In this document: piece after piece, positions 51,470 to 59,324 of the stretch | How the letters are laid out: each line of letters opens with the position of its first letter | How positions within the stretch are numbered: the first letter of the stretch is position 1 | NCBI GenBank assembly: GCA_040752025.1 | Contig: JBFMFR010000006.1 | Coordinates: 146,558-210,557 of the forward strand | Length of the DNA: 64,000 nt | Direction of reading: 5' to 3' | Origin: JBFMFR01 sp040752025 | Lineage (GTDB): Bacteria; Chloroflexota; Anaerolineae; Anaerolineales; UBA4823 | The notes under the pieces: model-generated | Told to the model about the DNA's origin: nothing | What the model saw: only the letters and a program-made list of their open reading frames with translations | Databases searched by the model: none | Program-made: the position numbers and the translations under genes

Positions 51470-51498
51470 AGTCTACCGGAAGGATGACAATCCGTCAA
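51470..51498 (-). promoter_or_regulatory. Promoter of the aromatic operon leader
   Basis: On the minus strand TTGACG (51498-51493), a 17-nt spacer and TAGACT (51475-51470) lie 28 nt before the leader ATG. The predicted transcription start is near 51463, giving a short 5' end before the leader peptide. The -10 box matches consensus at four of six positions. Confidence 0.6.
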
Positions 51499-51592
51499 GG
51501 GGCAAAATCTGCCGCAACTTTCCACCTGCTACCCCTGTAAACCTTATAGCATCTATTCCAATGGTTCACCTCATCTCCAAAGGAGTTCCCTC

Positions 51593-52144
51593 ATGGCCGA
51601 TATAACCGCTATCTTTGGTATTACCATCTTCCTTGGGGTTGCCTATCCAGGCCTGCTTACCGCCTGGTGGCTGCTTTTCCCCAATTTCATCCAGCGCACC
51701 TCCCTACGCCTGGAGCGCACTCCGTGGGCCTGTTTCTGGCTGGGCCTTGGTTTAGTGCTGGTCAGCATGATACCAGCCGCCATCTTGATCTCCCTGCCTT
51801 TTGGCCCGGCCAAGCTGCTCGGCTTCATCCTGGTTGCACTGGTGTTGAGCTTATCCAGCCTGGGCGCTGCCGGTTTGGCAATGCACATGGGCGCAGCCCT
51901 GGACCGACGGCGTGGTTCATCGTTCTCCGAGGCAGGCGTTTTCCTGCGCGGCACTTTGGCCCTGGAACTGGCAGCCGCCTTCCCATTGATCGGCTGGTTC
52001 CTGGTCTTTCCTCTCAGCACTATCACCGCTCTAGGCGCGGCCATCTTCAGTCTGCTGCGCTGGATGCCAGCCGAGAAGCGCCAAACTGCGCCTGCTGAAC
52101 CATCTGCCGGTGAATCCGCCGCCATTGCCAGGCCAACCGCATGA
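51593..52144 (+). CDS. Small multi-spanning membrane protein of unknown function
   Basis: The 183-residue product has about four membrane helices (TAIFGITIFLGVAYPGLLTAWW, CFWLGLGLVLVSMIPAAILI, LLGFILVALVLSLSSLGAAGLAMHMG, LELAAAFPLIGWFLVFPLSTITALGAAI) and a polar Ala/Glu-rich tail. I do not recognise a named family. AAAGGAG precedes its ATG at 51593. It overlaps the DUF1800 gene by 4 bp (ATGA), so it is probably co-translated with the DUF1800/DUF1501 pair. Confidence 0.7.
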   Translation: MADITAIFGITIFLGVAYPGLLTAWWLLFPNFIQRTSLRLERTPWACFWLGLGLVLVSMIPAAILISLPFGPAKLLGFILVALVLSLSSLGAAGLAMHMGAALDRRRGSSFSEAGVFLRGTLALELAAAFPLIGWFLVFPLSTITALGAAIFSLLRWMPAEKRQTAPAEPSAGESAAIARPTA

Positions 52145-53652
52145 ACCTCACCCGCCGAGAATTCCTGCGCCTGGCCGGATTGCTCGGCGCTGGCGCAGCC
52201 CTTTCTGCCTGTTCGCCAATCTATGCCCAACTGAGCCGCCAAACGCAGCCATTCGCCGGTTGGGAACCAACCAAGCTGGAACCCGGCAACGCCCATTTCG
52301 GCATCCTGAACCGACTGACCTTTGGACCACGCCCCGAGGAGCGGCTGCATGCCGCCCAGATTGGCCTGCCGGCCTGGATCGAAGAACAACTCGCCCCGCA
52401 CTCTATTGAAGACACTCGCTGCGAACTGCTCCTGCGCCGCTTCGACACCTTGCGCATGTCTGCAGCCGACCTGCACGATTGGAGCGATAAACTTTTCGAT
52501 GCCCAGGATAAAACCAGCGTACCCGCGGAATTGCGCCAGGCCGCCATGATCCGCCAGGTTTACAGTCACCGCCAGCTTTACGAAGTCATGGTCGATTTCT
52601 GGAGCGACCATTTCAACGTCAGCGTTGAGAAAGGTGAGTGCTGGTACCTCAAGACCATCGATGATCGCCAGGTGATCCGCCCTCATGCCCTGGGGAAGTT
52701 CCGCGATTTGCTGTGGGCTTCCGCTCATTCGCCCGCAATGCTGGTCTACCTGGATAACCAGTCCAGCTCTAAAGGCATGCCCAACGAAAACTACGCCCGC
52801 GAGCTGATGGAGCTGCACACTCTGGGAGTCGGCAGCGGTTATACACAGCAAGATGTGATGGAGCTGGCGCGCTGTTTCACCGGTTGGTCGGTCAAAGAAC
52901 ACTTCTGGCGCGGCGAGTTTTTCTACGATCCTGCTCGCCACGACCCTGGCCAAAAGATGGTTCTTGGGATCGTTATCGCCCCTGCCGGTCAGGCCGAAGC
53001 CGAACAAATCCTCGATAAGCTAGCTCGCCATCCCAGCACGGCGCACTTCATTGCCGCCAAGTTGGCCCGCCGTTTCATCGCTGACGATCCACCATCCGCG
53101 GCGGTTTCTCGTGCCTCACAGGCTTTCCTGGACAGCGACGGTGACATCCCCAGCGTGCTGCGTGCTTTACTGCTCGGAGAATATGCCTCGCCTGACTCCC
53201 CGGCGTTTCGGGCGAAATTCAAGCGCCCGGCGCGCTTCATCGTTTCCGCCCTGCGCATGCTCGCCGCCCAGACTGATGGCGGCGCGCCGATCCAGGAGTA
53301 CCTGGCGCGCCTTGGGCAGCCCTACTTCGGCTGGCCCACCCCCGATGGCTATCCTGACTCCAGCCAGGCCTGGTTGGGGAACCTGATGCCGCGCTGGCAG
53401 TTTGCCTACGATCTGGCAGCCAACCAGCTCAAAGGCACCCGTCTTGACCTGGAACAAATCGCCGCCGCGGGAACCCGCTCCCCCGCCGGTCTGCTCGATT
53501 TCTTGTCCATTCTACTATTCGGCGCTCCCCTGCCTGAAACTCGCGCCCAGGCTCTACTGGATGCCCTGTACAAAGCCGGGACAAGCACTTCCGAGATGAC
53601 GCCCGCCCTGCTTGCCAGCCTGTTAGCCTCGCCCGAATTCCAGTGGCACTGA
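52141..53652 (+). CDS. DUF1800 family protein with Tat-type leader
   Basis: The 503-residue product begins MNLTRREFLRLAGLLGAGAALSAC: an RR motif followed by a hydrophobic stretch and a lipobox-like Cys. It continues with DUF1800 segments such as LNRLTFGPRPEERLHAA, MVDFWSDHFNVSVEKG, PNENYARELMELHTLGVGSGYTQQDVMELARCFTGWSV and FFYDPARHDPGQKMVLG. DUF1800 proteins are secreted and usually sit beside DUF1501 genes; the biochemical role is unknown. The Tat genes at 15-17 kb could export it. Its stop lies 15 bp before the DUF1501 gene. Confidence 0.9.
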   Translation: MNLTRREFLRLAGLLGAGAALSACSPIYAQLSRQTQPFAGWEPTKLEPGNAHFGILNRLTFGPRPEERLHAAQIGLPAWIEEQLAPHSIEDTRCELLLRRFDTLRMSAADLHDWSDKLFDAQDKTSVPAELRQAAMIRQVYSHRQLYEVMVDFWSDHFNVSVEKGECWYLKTIDDRQVIRPHALGKFRDLLWASAHSPAMLVYLDNQSSSKGMPNENYARELMELHTLGVGSGYTQQDVMELARCFTGWSVKEHFWRGEFFYDPARHDPGQKMVLGIVIAPAGQAEAEQILDKLARHPSTAHFIAAKLARRFIADDPPSAAVSRASQAFLDSDGDIPSVLRALLLGEYASPDSPAFRAKFKRPARFIVSALRMLAAQTDGGAPIQEYLARLGQPYFGWPTPDGYPDSSQAWLGNLMPRWQFAYDLAANQLKGTRLDLEQIAAAGTRSPAGLLDFLSILLFGAPLPETRAQALLDALYKAGTSTSEMTPALLASLLASPEFQWH

Positions 53653-53667
53653 CCTTCTGGAGTTACA

Positions 53668-54882
53668 ATGCCCACTCACTCCGCCTTTTCCACCAGCTTG
53701 CCTTTCCTGACCTTCACGCCTTCAACGCTTGCTGCGTCAGGTGATACGCTGATCGTTATCTTCTTACGCGGCGCTGCAGATATGCTGAACCTGATCGTGC
53801 CCCATAGTGAAGATGCCTATTACCAACTGCGCCCCATCCTGGGCATCCCCCGACCAGACGACTCCCGCGCCAGGCCAGATCAGCGCGCCATCGACCTGGA
53901 TGGCTATTTCGGGCTGCACCCCGCCCTGCGCCCATTGCTGCCCGCCTGGCAAGCGCGTCACCTGGCGGTCATTCACGCCTGCGGAGCGCAAGATGAATCG
54001 CGCAGCCACTTCAAATCTCAAGAGTTGATGGAGCGCGGCGTCAGCGATGAGCGCGGTCCGGCCTCGGGCTGGATCGGTCGCCACCTGGCAACCCTCCACA
54101 CCACCAACCTGTCTCCCCTGCGCGCTATCGGCCTGGGAGAAATGCCCCAGCGCAGTTTGAGCGGAGCAGCACCCGTTACCGCTTTCCGCTCAATCGAAGA
54201 CTTCCGCTTTGGCAGCGATGCGCACCATGCCAACATCCTGCAATCCGCTCTGGCAGCGCTATACACCGGTGAACAGCCCCTGGCAACTCTCGGACAGGAA
54301 ACCCTCGGCCTTTTAGATGCTTTGAGTATGCTTGGTTCTCCCGACGAACAGCCAATCTCTGACCTGCCATACCCTCAGGGAGAATTTGGCCTGGGTTTAC
54401 AGCAAATCGCCATGCTGGTCAAAGCCGGGCTCGGCCTGGAAGTCGCCGCCATCGACCTGGGCGGCTGGGACACGCACTTCGCCCAGGGAGGCGTCAATGG
54501 ACAGATGGCCAACCTGGCAGCCGAATTGGGCCAGGGCCTGGCTGCCCTGCACGCCGACCTGGACAGCCGCCTGCAGCGCCTGACGGTCGTTGTCATGACT
54601 GAATTCGGCCGCCGAGCCTATGAAAATGGCAGTCTGGGCACCGACCACGGTCACGGCGCAGCGATGCTCGTGCTGGGCGGCAATGTCCTCGGAGGCAAGG
54701 TTTACACCCATTGGCCCGGTCTGACACCGAACCAACTGCTGCCGCCTGGCGACCTGGCTGTCACCATTGATTATCGCCACGTGCTGGCCGAAATCTGCCT
54801 CAAACGTCTGCATAACCCATCCCTGGCACAGATTTTCCCCGAATTCACTCCCAACCCGTTGGGGCTATTCCAGGAAATCTAG
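53668..54882 (+). CDS. DUF1501 family protein
   Basis: The 404-residue product shows LIVIFLRGAADMLNLIVPHSEDAYYQLRP, the central SHFKSQELMERG, GLEVAAIDLGGWDTHFAQGG and TVVVMTEFGRRAYENGSLGTDHGHGAAMLVLGGNVLGGKVY, the DUF1501 (sulfatase-like/alkaline-phosphatase-superfamily) hallmarks. Asp and His residues of a possible metal site are in GGWDTH and GTDHGHG. It pairs with DUF1800 directly upstream. Unlike many family members it has no Tat leader. Immediately after its stop begins a truncated cyclase frame. Confidence 0.88.
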   Translation: MPTHSAFSTSLPFLTFTPSTLAASGDTLIVIFLRGAADMLNLIVPHSEDAYYQLRPILGIPRPDDSRARPDQRAIDLDGYFGLHPALRPLLPAWQARHLAVIHACGAQDESRSHFKSQELMERGVSDERGPASGWIGRHLATLHTTNLSPLRAIGLGEMPQRSLSGAAPVTAFRSIEDFRFGSDAHHANILQSALAALYTGEQPLATLGQETLGLLDALSMLGSPDEQPISDLPYPQGEFGLGLQQIAMLVKAGLGLEVAAIDLGGWDTHFAQGGVNGQMANLAAELGQGLAALHADLDSRLQRLTVVVMTEFGRRAYENGSLGTDHGHGAAMLVLGGNVLGGKVYTHWPGLTPNQLLPPGDLAVTIDYRHVLAEICLKRLHNPSLAQIFPEFTPNPLGLFQEI

Positions 54883-54883
54883 A

Positions 54884-55714
54884 CTGGAATTCCTGAAAAA
54901 ACCAGCAATCACCGAGGTCAACCTGGGCGATCATGTAGCCGCCGAAATGGCTGTCATGTTCTCAGATATCCGCGGCTTCACCACCGCATCCGAGAAAATG
55001 TCCCCCAAGGAGAACTTCGACTTCATTAACGAATACCTCAAGCTAGTCAGCCCAGTCATCCAGCGCAACGAAGGTTTCATCGTAAAATTCCTGGGTGATG
55101 GCATGATGGCGATCTTCCCGTATGGAGCTGACACTGCCATCCAGGCCGGCATTGAAAAACAGAAAAAGATCGGAGAATTCAACGACCTGCTCGCACAGCG
55201 CGGTTACCCTCCTGTGGCAGTCGGCATTGGTGTCCACGCAGGCCACATGATGGTTGGAATGGTCGGCGAAGAACAGCGTATGCAGGGGGATGCTTTCTCC
55301 GATAACGTCAACCTGACTTCGCGTATTGAAGGCCTGAATAAATTCTTTGGCACTTCGATGATTGTCAGTGCCGATACACTGCAAGGACTTCCACAAGCGG
55401 ACGCTTATAAGATGCGCTATTTGGGCCAGGCAAGGGTAAAGGGCCGGCAATCGCCATTAGTGTTATATGAGGTGTATCAGGGATTGCCAGAAGGAATCGT
55501 TGCTCTGAGAGATGCCAGTCGGGCCGATTTCGAGCGAGGTATTGCTCTGTACACTCATGGGCATTTTTCCGGAGCGCAAAGAGCGTTCGACGCTGTTCTG
55601 GATATCGATCCTCAGGATAAAACCGCTCGCTATTACCTGGAGCGTTGCTTCGAATGGGCCGAACAGATTACACCCCCCGGCTGGGATGGCGTACTCGTGA
55701 TGACCGACAAATAG
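54884..55714 (+). pseudogene. 5'-truncated class III adenylate/guanylate cyclase
   Basis: The homologous frame begins 2 nt after the DUF1501 stop with LEFLKKPAITEVNLGDHVAAEM. It continues through AVMFSDIRGFTTASEKM (metal Asp) and FLGDGMMAIFP (second metal Asp) to a TPR-like tail (FERGIALYTHGHFSGAQRAFDAVLDIDPQDKTARYYLER). No ATG, GTG or TTG in this frame lies between the DUF1501 stop and the start of the core; the first in-frame ATG upstream (54767) is inside the DUF1501 gene. N-terminal sensor and signalling parts are missing, so this looks like a deletion remnant, although the catalytic core is intact. Confidence 0.7.
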
Positions 55715-55737
55715 CCCGCCCGAAAGAGAACAAAATT

Positions 55738-55989
55738 ATGAAACGCCTGATCATCTTTGCCGCGCTTACCATCTCCCATCAAATCAACCAACCTCTAATC
55801 CTGTTGGCTGATGAGTTGAAGCACATCCAGGAAAACAACTTCAACCCTTCGACTTTAGATAAATTGACCAAACGCCAGGACGAGATGGGATACCTGGCGC
55901 GCGAGTATTTACAAATGGCATCCGCTGTACAGAATCGTCAAGCGATGCTTCAGCAAGAGGCTGAGGAAATTCGCGGCAAGATTCGCTAG
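55738..55989 (+). pseudogene. HAMP-domain fragment, probable remnant
   Basis: The 83-residue frame starts with a very short hydrophobic stretch and continues as a HAMP helix pair and coiled coil: ISHQINQPLILLADELKHIQENNFNPSTLDKLTKRQDEMGYLAREYLQMASAVQNR. A full sensor would have two membrane helices before HAMP and an output domain after it; both are absent. It directly follows the truncated cyclase, so the two are probably parts of one decayed signalling locus. It may alternatively be a real small HAMP protein. Its end overlaps the convergent mutarotase-like gene by 4 bp. Confidence 0.5.
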
Positions 55990-56864
55990 CCAAGTAAAAT
56001 CATATTGGCCGCTTCCCACAGGTTCTGCACCGCTCCAACCGGATAAATCTCCCAGGTTTCGATGTGCTCCACCGTCTGCCCGGGCTCCAGCCGCACCACC
56101 GGTCCCAGCGTTTCGAGCTCGATGTAGCGATCTTTGATAAAGATCTCGACATTACACCCCATATCAGCATGCGGTTGCCCTGGCTTTGGTGCGAAACGTT
56201 TGCGGAAGAACACTCCTTCGAAGAAATATCCAACCCAGCCTTCCTGATTGAAATAGCCCCATTTGGCAGGCTCCTGGCTCGGCCGGGCATCCAGCAGGAT
56301 ATAGTGATCATCTAACCGCAGGCGTTCGTCACGCCAGCTGGTATATGGCCACAATACCAATTTGCGATTAGGCTGTACGCCGTCCGCGTCTAATTTTCCA
56401 TTGGGCTGCGGTAAAACCGCCTTACCTGACAGCGGAAGCTGCGTAATCGCCCAGGCAGCCAGTTCGATCGCCCACAACCCCTGGTTGGTCAGGCGGTGGT
56501 CGATGGTCACCGCGGCTCTCTCAGGGTGCAGGTGTACCTGCATGGCTTTGCGGATCCCTGTATTTGCTTCCAGGGCGCCGGTGAGCAACACCCCATCATC
56601 CAGCGCCTCCACGTGCAAGCCATCATCGTCTGGAACACTGCTGCGTGTCACTGCCTCGGGCGCGTGCCACAAGCGATGACCGCCATGCAGTGAGTAAAGA
56701 CCATCCGGCGTTTCCCAGGATAATTCCGGCGACTCTGCCAATAAGTTTAGATCAGAACCTGACAAACACAGGCGCACCAGGCGCGGTCCAGCCTGCGCCA
56801 GGTACTCCAGGCGCAGATGGGTATTTTCCAGGCGGCCAACCGGTAAGCCGTAATAATCACTCAC
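55986..56864 (-). CDS. Galactose-mutarotase-like (DUF4380-type) protein
   Basis: The 292-residue product has a beta-rich galactose-mutarotase-like layout with segments ENTHLRLEYLAQAGPRLVRLCLSG, AAVTIDHRLTNQG and IELAAWAITQLP, and the later VWPYTSWRDERL-type region. Such proteins bind or remodel free sugar ends. Its ATG overlaps the GH94 stop (ATGA), making it the last gene of the LacI-GH94-GH94 operon. A role in handling products of disaccharide phosphorolysis is inferred from place only. Confidence 0.65.
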   Translation of the reverse strand: MSDYYGLPVGRLENTHLRLEYLAQAGPRLVRLCLSGSDLNLLAESPELSWETPDGLYSLHGGHRLWHAPEAVTRSSVPDDDGLHVEALDDGVLLTGALEANTGIRKAMQVHLHPERAAVTIDHRLTNQGLWAIELAAWAITQLPLSGKAVLPQPNGKLDADGVQPNRKLVLWPYTSWRDERLRLDDHYILLDARPSQEPAKWGYFNQEGWVGYFFEGVFFRKRFAPKPGQPHADMGCNVEIFIKDRYIELETLGPVVRLEPGQTVEHIETWEIYPVGAVQNLWEAANMILLG

Positions 56865-59302
56865 AGCGTTTGCTCTACATGCCCCAAGACCACCCGAACC
56901 GCGTGGGTTTTCCCATCAGCAAAGATTGGTACCGGCCCGGTTACTGCTGGCTTACCATCCACCCACAGCTCTCGGATTCCCCGGCTGACGCCCTCAGGGT
57001 TCTGCACCTCGATCTCGTAATCCGCTCCCCGGAACCTGCGCCTGGCCCAAAACCCGGTCCAGGACTCAGGGATGCATGGATCGACCACCAGACCACGATA
57101 TGCCGGGCGAATGCCCAGGATCCACTGCGTGGCAGCCTGATAGGCCCACGAAGCTGTACCTGTGAGCCAGGAATTGCGCGCCAGGCCAAACTGAGGATGC
57201 TCGTCCCCCAGGATGTTCTGTGGGTACACGTAAGGCTCACTCTCGAATTCATCGATGCGCTCGTTCTTGCCAACCGGGTTGATCTGCCTGTAATATTGAT
57301 AGGCGCGTTCGCCATTTCCCAGCAGTGTTTCAGCGATCATCACCCACGGATTAGCGTGCAAGAAGATTCCGCAGTTCTCCTTTGCCCCTGGCGGATAGGT
57401 AGTAATGCCCCCCTTGTTCGCATCGAACCCATTGAAGCCAGGTGTGCTCAACTTGACGCCATTGGGCGTATTCAACCTTTCATACACGCGCTCAAGCGAC
57501 AGCCTGGCCCGATCACTGGGAGCGAATCCGGATAATACCGCCCAGGATTGAGCGTTGGCGTAGATCTGTCCCTGGACGTTGGTATGTGAGCCAAGCGGCG
57601 CGCCATCCACATCGAAATAGCGCACATACCACTCCCCATCCCAGGCCTGCTGGTTGACGCGCTGGCGCATCTCCTCATGCCAGCCACGGTAAAGCGCTGC
57701 TTCGTCCGCGTTGCCCAGTTGCTGCGCCAGCTCGATCATCTCCAACAAAGCCTTGCCATACAGGCAGGCGGTGAAGACCGATTCGGCTCCAGTACGCAGA
57801 TTAACCGTATCGTTCCAATCCGCAAATCCCAGGTACGGTAAGCCATGCGCGCCTGTATCCGCATGCGTAAAGCTCAACGCCCTGCGCAGGTGCTCCAAAA
57901 CCACCGCCGATTCTACTGGTTGGCCAGTTTGATCCTTTTTGTAGAAAGGCAAAGCTTCTTCCAGAAAGTCCAGGTCACCGGTTTCCTTCAGATAAGCGCA
58001 AACTGCCAGGATGATCCATAAATGATCATCGCTGTAATAATTGGGATGATCCTCCATTTCCCTGGCGTCGCCTGCGCTGGCCTCCAGCGTTGAAGCATAG
58101 AATTGGTGCATCGCGTAACCATCTCGCATCTGCACCTGCATCAGCAGGCGCAGCAAAGCTTTGCCCTGGTCAGGCACATGCGCCAGCACCCCCATTACAT
58201 CCTGCGAGCTGTCACGCACCCCAATGCCGCGCCCGCCAAACCCCAACTGGTACAGCGAGAGATCGCGCGACCAGTTCTTGGTGATGTAACACTGCCGCGG
58301 GTTGTGGATATTGAGCATGCGGTTCATCGCCTCATCTGGCGTCGATACCTGAAAATGCGCCAGGTAACCATCCCAGAACCGCGTCAATTCTCGCAGGGCT
58401 CCATCCACCTGCTCTGGTTGGCGATATCGATCAATCGATTCCTGCGCCGCCTCCAGGCTGGCTGCCTGGCCCAATTGCGTGATCAAAACTCGCGTTTCGC
58501 CCGGCTGCAAGTCGCCCAGGTGATGCATTAAAGCCGCTATGTTGTCACCGCGCTGAGCTTGCGAGTTTCCCAGTTCCGCAGCCTGCAACCCCAGAGGGCT
58601 GGCCCAGCCACTGTACTCATTCGCTCCCAGGAAAACACGCCGGTCGCTATCGTAAGAAGCAACTGGCAGATTGGAGGTAAAGTAGTTTACGCGTAGATCC
58701 CGGAACATAAACGGATACTGCACCAACACCACGCGCCCCTCGGATTGCATGATTGCCCAGCTCTGCATCGTTTGCGGCACCCAATCTGCATTGGTGAACT
58801 GCTTCAGCGCATCCGGGTGAGTATATTCGACCACAGGAATGGCATCTAAACCCAACGATGTAGCTCCCAGGTTGGTGATCAAAATCTGGCGCACTTCACA
58901 TGCCGCTCCCGGTGGCACAAAGATGGTGGTTTCACAGCCTACTCCATAGAATTCGGACAGGATGCGCGTATACCCCAACCCCACGTGGCATTCGTAGCGC
59001 TGGTAGTGATCCAGCGTGGGCACGTAAAACGGCGAGAACACCCGGTGTCCCTTGCTGTTCCGTATCCGTAGATACAATGTCTCACCCTTGAAATCACTGG
59101 ATGGCAGTTGCGGCAGGTATTTTGTAATGCGATTGAGCGCCGGGTCGCCCTTGCAAATCAAAGCCCCGCCAGTGTGGTCCACAAACCCCCCGAAACTCAA
59201 CGAACCGATGTAGTTGATCCATTTGACAGGTGTGCGCGGGTTCGTAATCACATAAGTGCGGTTTTGGTCATCGAAATAGCCGTATTGCATCGTGGGCCTC
59301 AT
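56861..59302 (-). CDS. GH94 disaccharide phosphorylase (cellobiose-phosphorylase-like)
   Basis: The 813-residue product has the GH94 domains: a beta-sandwich N-terminus (GYFDDQNRTYVITNPRTPVKWINYIGS), a helical linker and the (alpha/alpha)6 barrel. GGRGIGVRDSSQDVMGVL, the catalytic-acid motif FADWNDTVNL and GGITTYPPGAKENCGIFLHANPW are visible. The enzyme splits a beta-linked disaccharide with phosphate to sugar-1-phosphate plus sugar. The exact linkage is unknown. It follows the other GH94 gene by 22 bp, and the two are clearly paralogous in barrel motifs. Confidence 0.88.
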   Translation of the reverse strand: MRPTMQYGYFDDQNRTYVITNPRTPVKWINYIGSLSFGGFVDHTGGALICKGDPALNRITKYLPQLPSSDFKGETLYLRIRNSKGHRVFSPFYVPTLDHYQRYECHVGLGYTRILSEFYGVGCETTIFVPPGAACEVRQILITNLGATSLGLDAIPVVEYTHPDALKQFTNADWVPQTMQSWAIMQSEGRVVLVQYPFMFRDLRVNYFTSNLPVASYDSDRRVFLGANEYSGWASPLGLQAAELGNSQAQRGDNIAALMHHLGDLQPGETRVLITQLGQAASLEAAQESIDRYRQPEQVDGALRELTRFWDGYLAHFQVSTPDEAMNRMLNIHNPRQCYITKNWSRDLSLYQLGFGGRGIGVRDSSQDVMGVLAHVPDQGKALLRLLMQVQMRDGYAMHQFYASTLEASAGDAREMEDHPNYYSDDHLWIILAVCAYLKETGDLDFLEEALPFYKKDQTGQPVESAVVLEHLRRALSFTHADTGAHGLPYLGFADWNDTVNLRTGAESVFTACLYGKALLEMIELAQQLGNADEAALYRGWHEEMRQRVNQQAWDGEWYVRYFDVDGAPLGSHTNVQGQIYANAQSWAVLSGFAPSDRARLSLERVYERLNTPNGVKLSTPGFNGFDANKGGITTYPPGAKENCGIFLHANPWVMIAETLLGNGERAYQYYRQINPVGKNERIDEFESEPYVYPQNILGDEHPQFGLARNSWLTGTASWAYQAATQWILGIRPAYRGLVVDPCIPESWTGFWARRRFRGADYEIEVQNPEGVSRGIRELWVDGKPAVTGPVPIFADGKTHAVRVVLGHVEQTL

Positions 59303-59324
59303 AATGTGTTCTAGCCAATGAATT

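Noticed and set aside
51262..51592. T-box riboswitch or TRAP-type control in the aroH leader
   Set aside because: No T-box AGGGUGGNACCGCG-like element and no repeated GAG/UAG triplets were seen, whereas leader peptide, antiterminator and terminator are all present.
51643..53007. Open frame of 454 codons on the minus strand opposite the membrane protein and DUF1800 genes
   Set aside because: It overlaps two well-supported genes and shows no recognisable motif; antisense frames stay open in this GC-rich coding style.
56645..57535. Open frame of 296 codons opposite GH94 and the mutarotase-like gene
   Set aside because: Shadow of the minus-strand genes; Pro/Arg-rich with no ribosome site.
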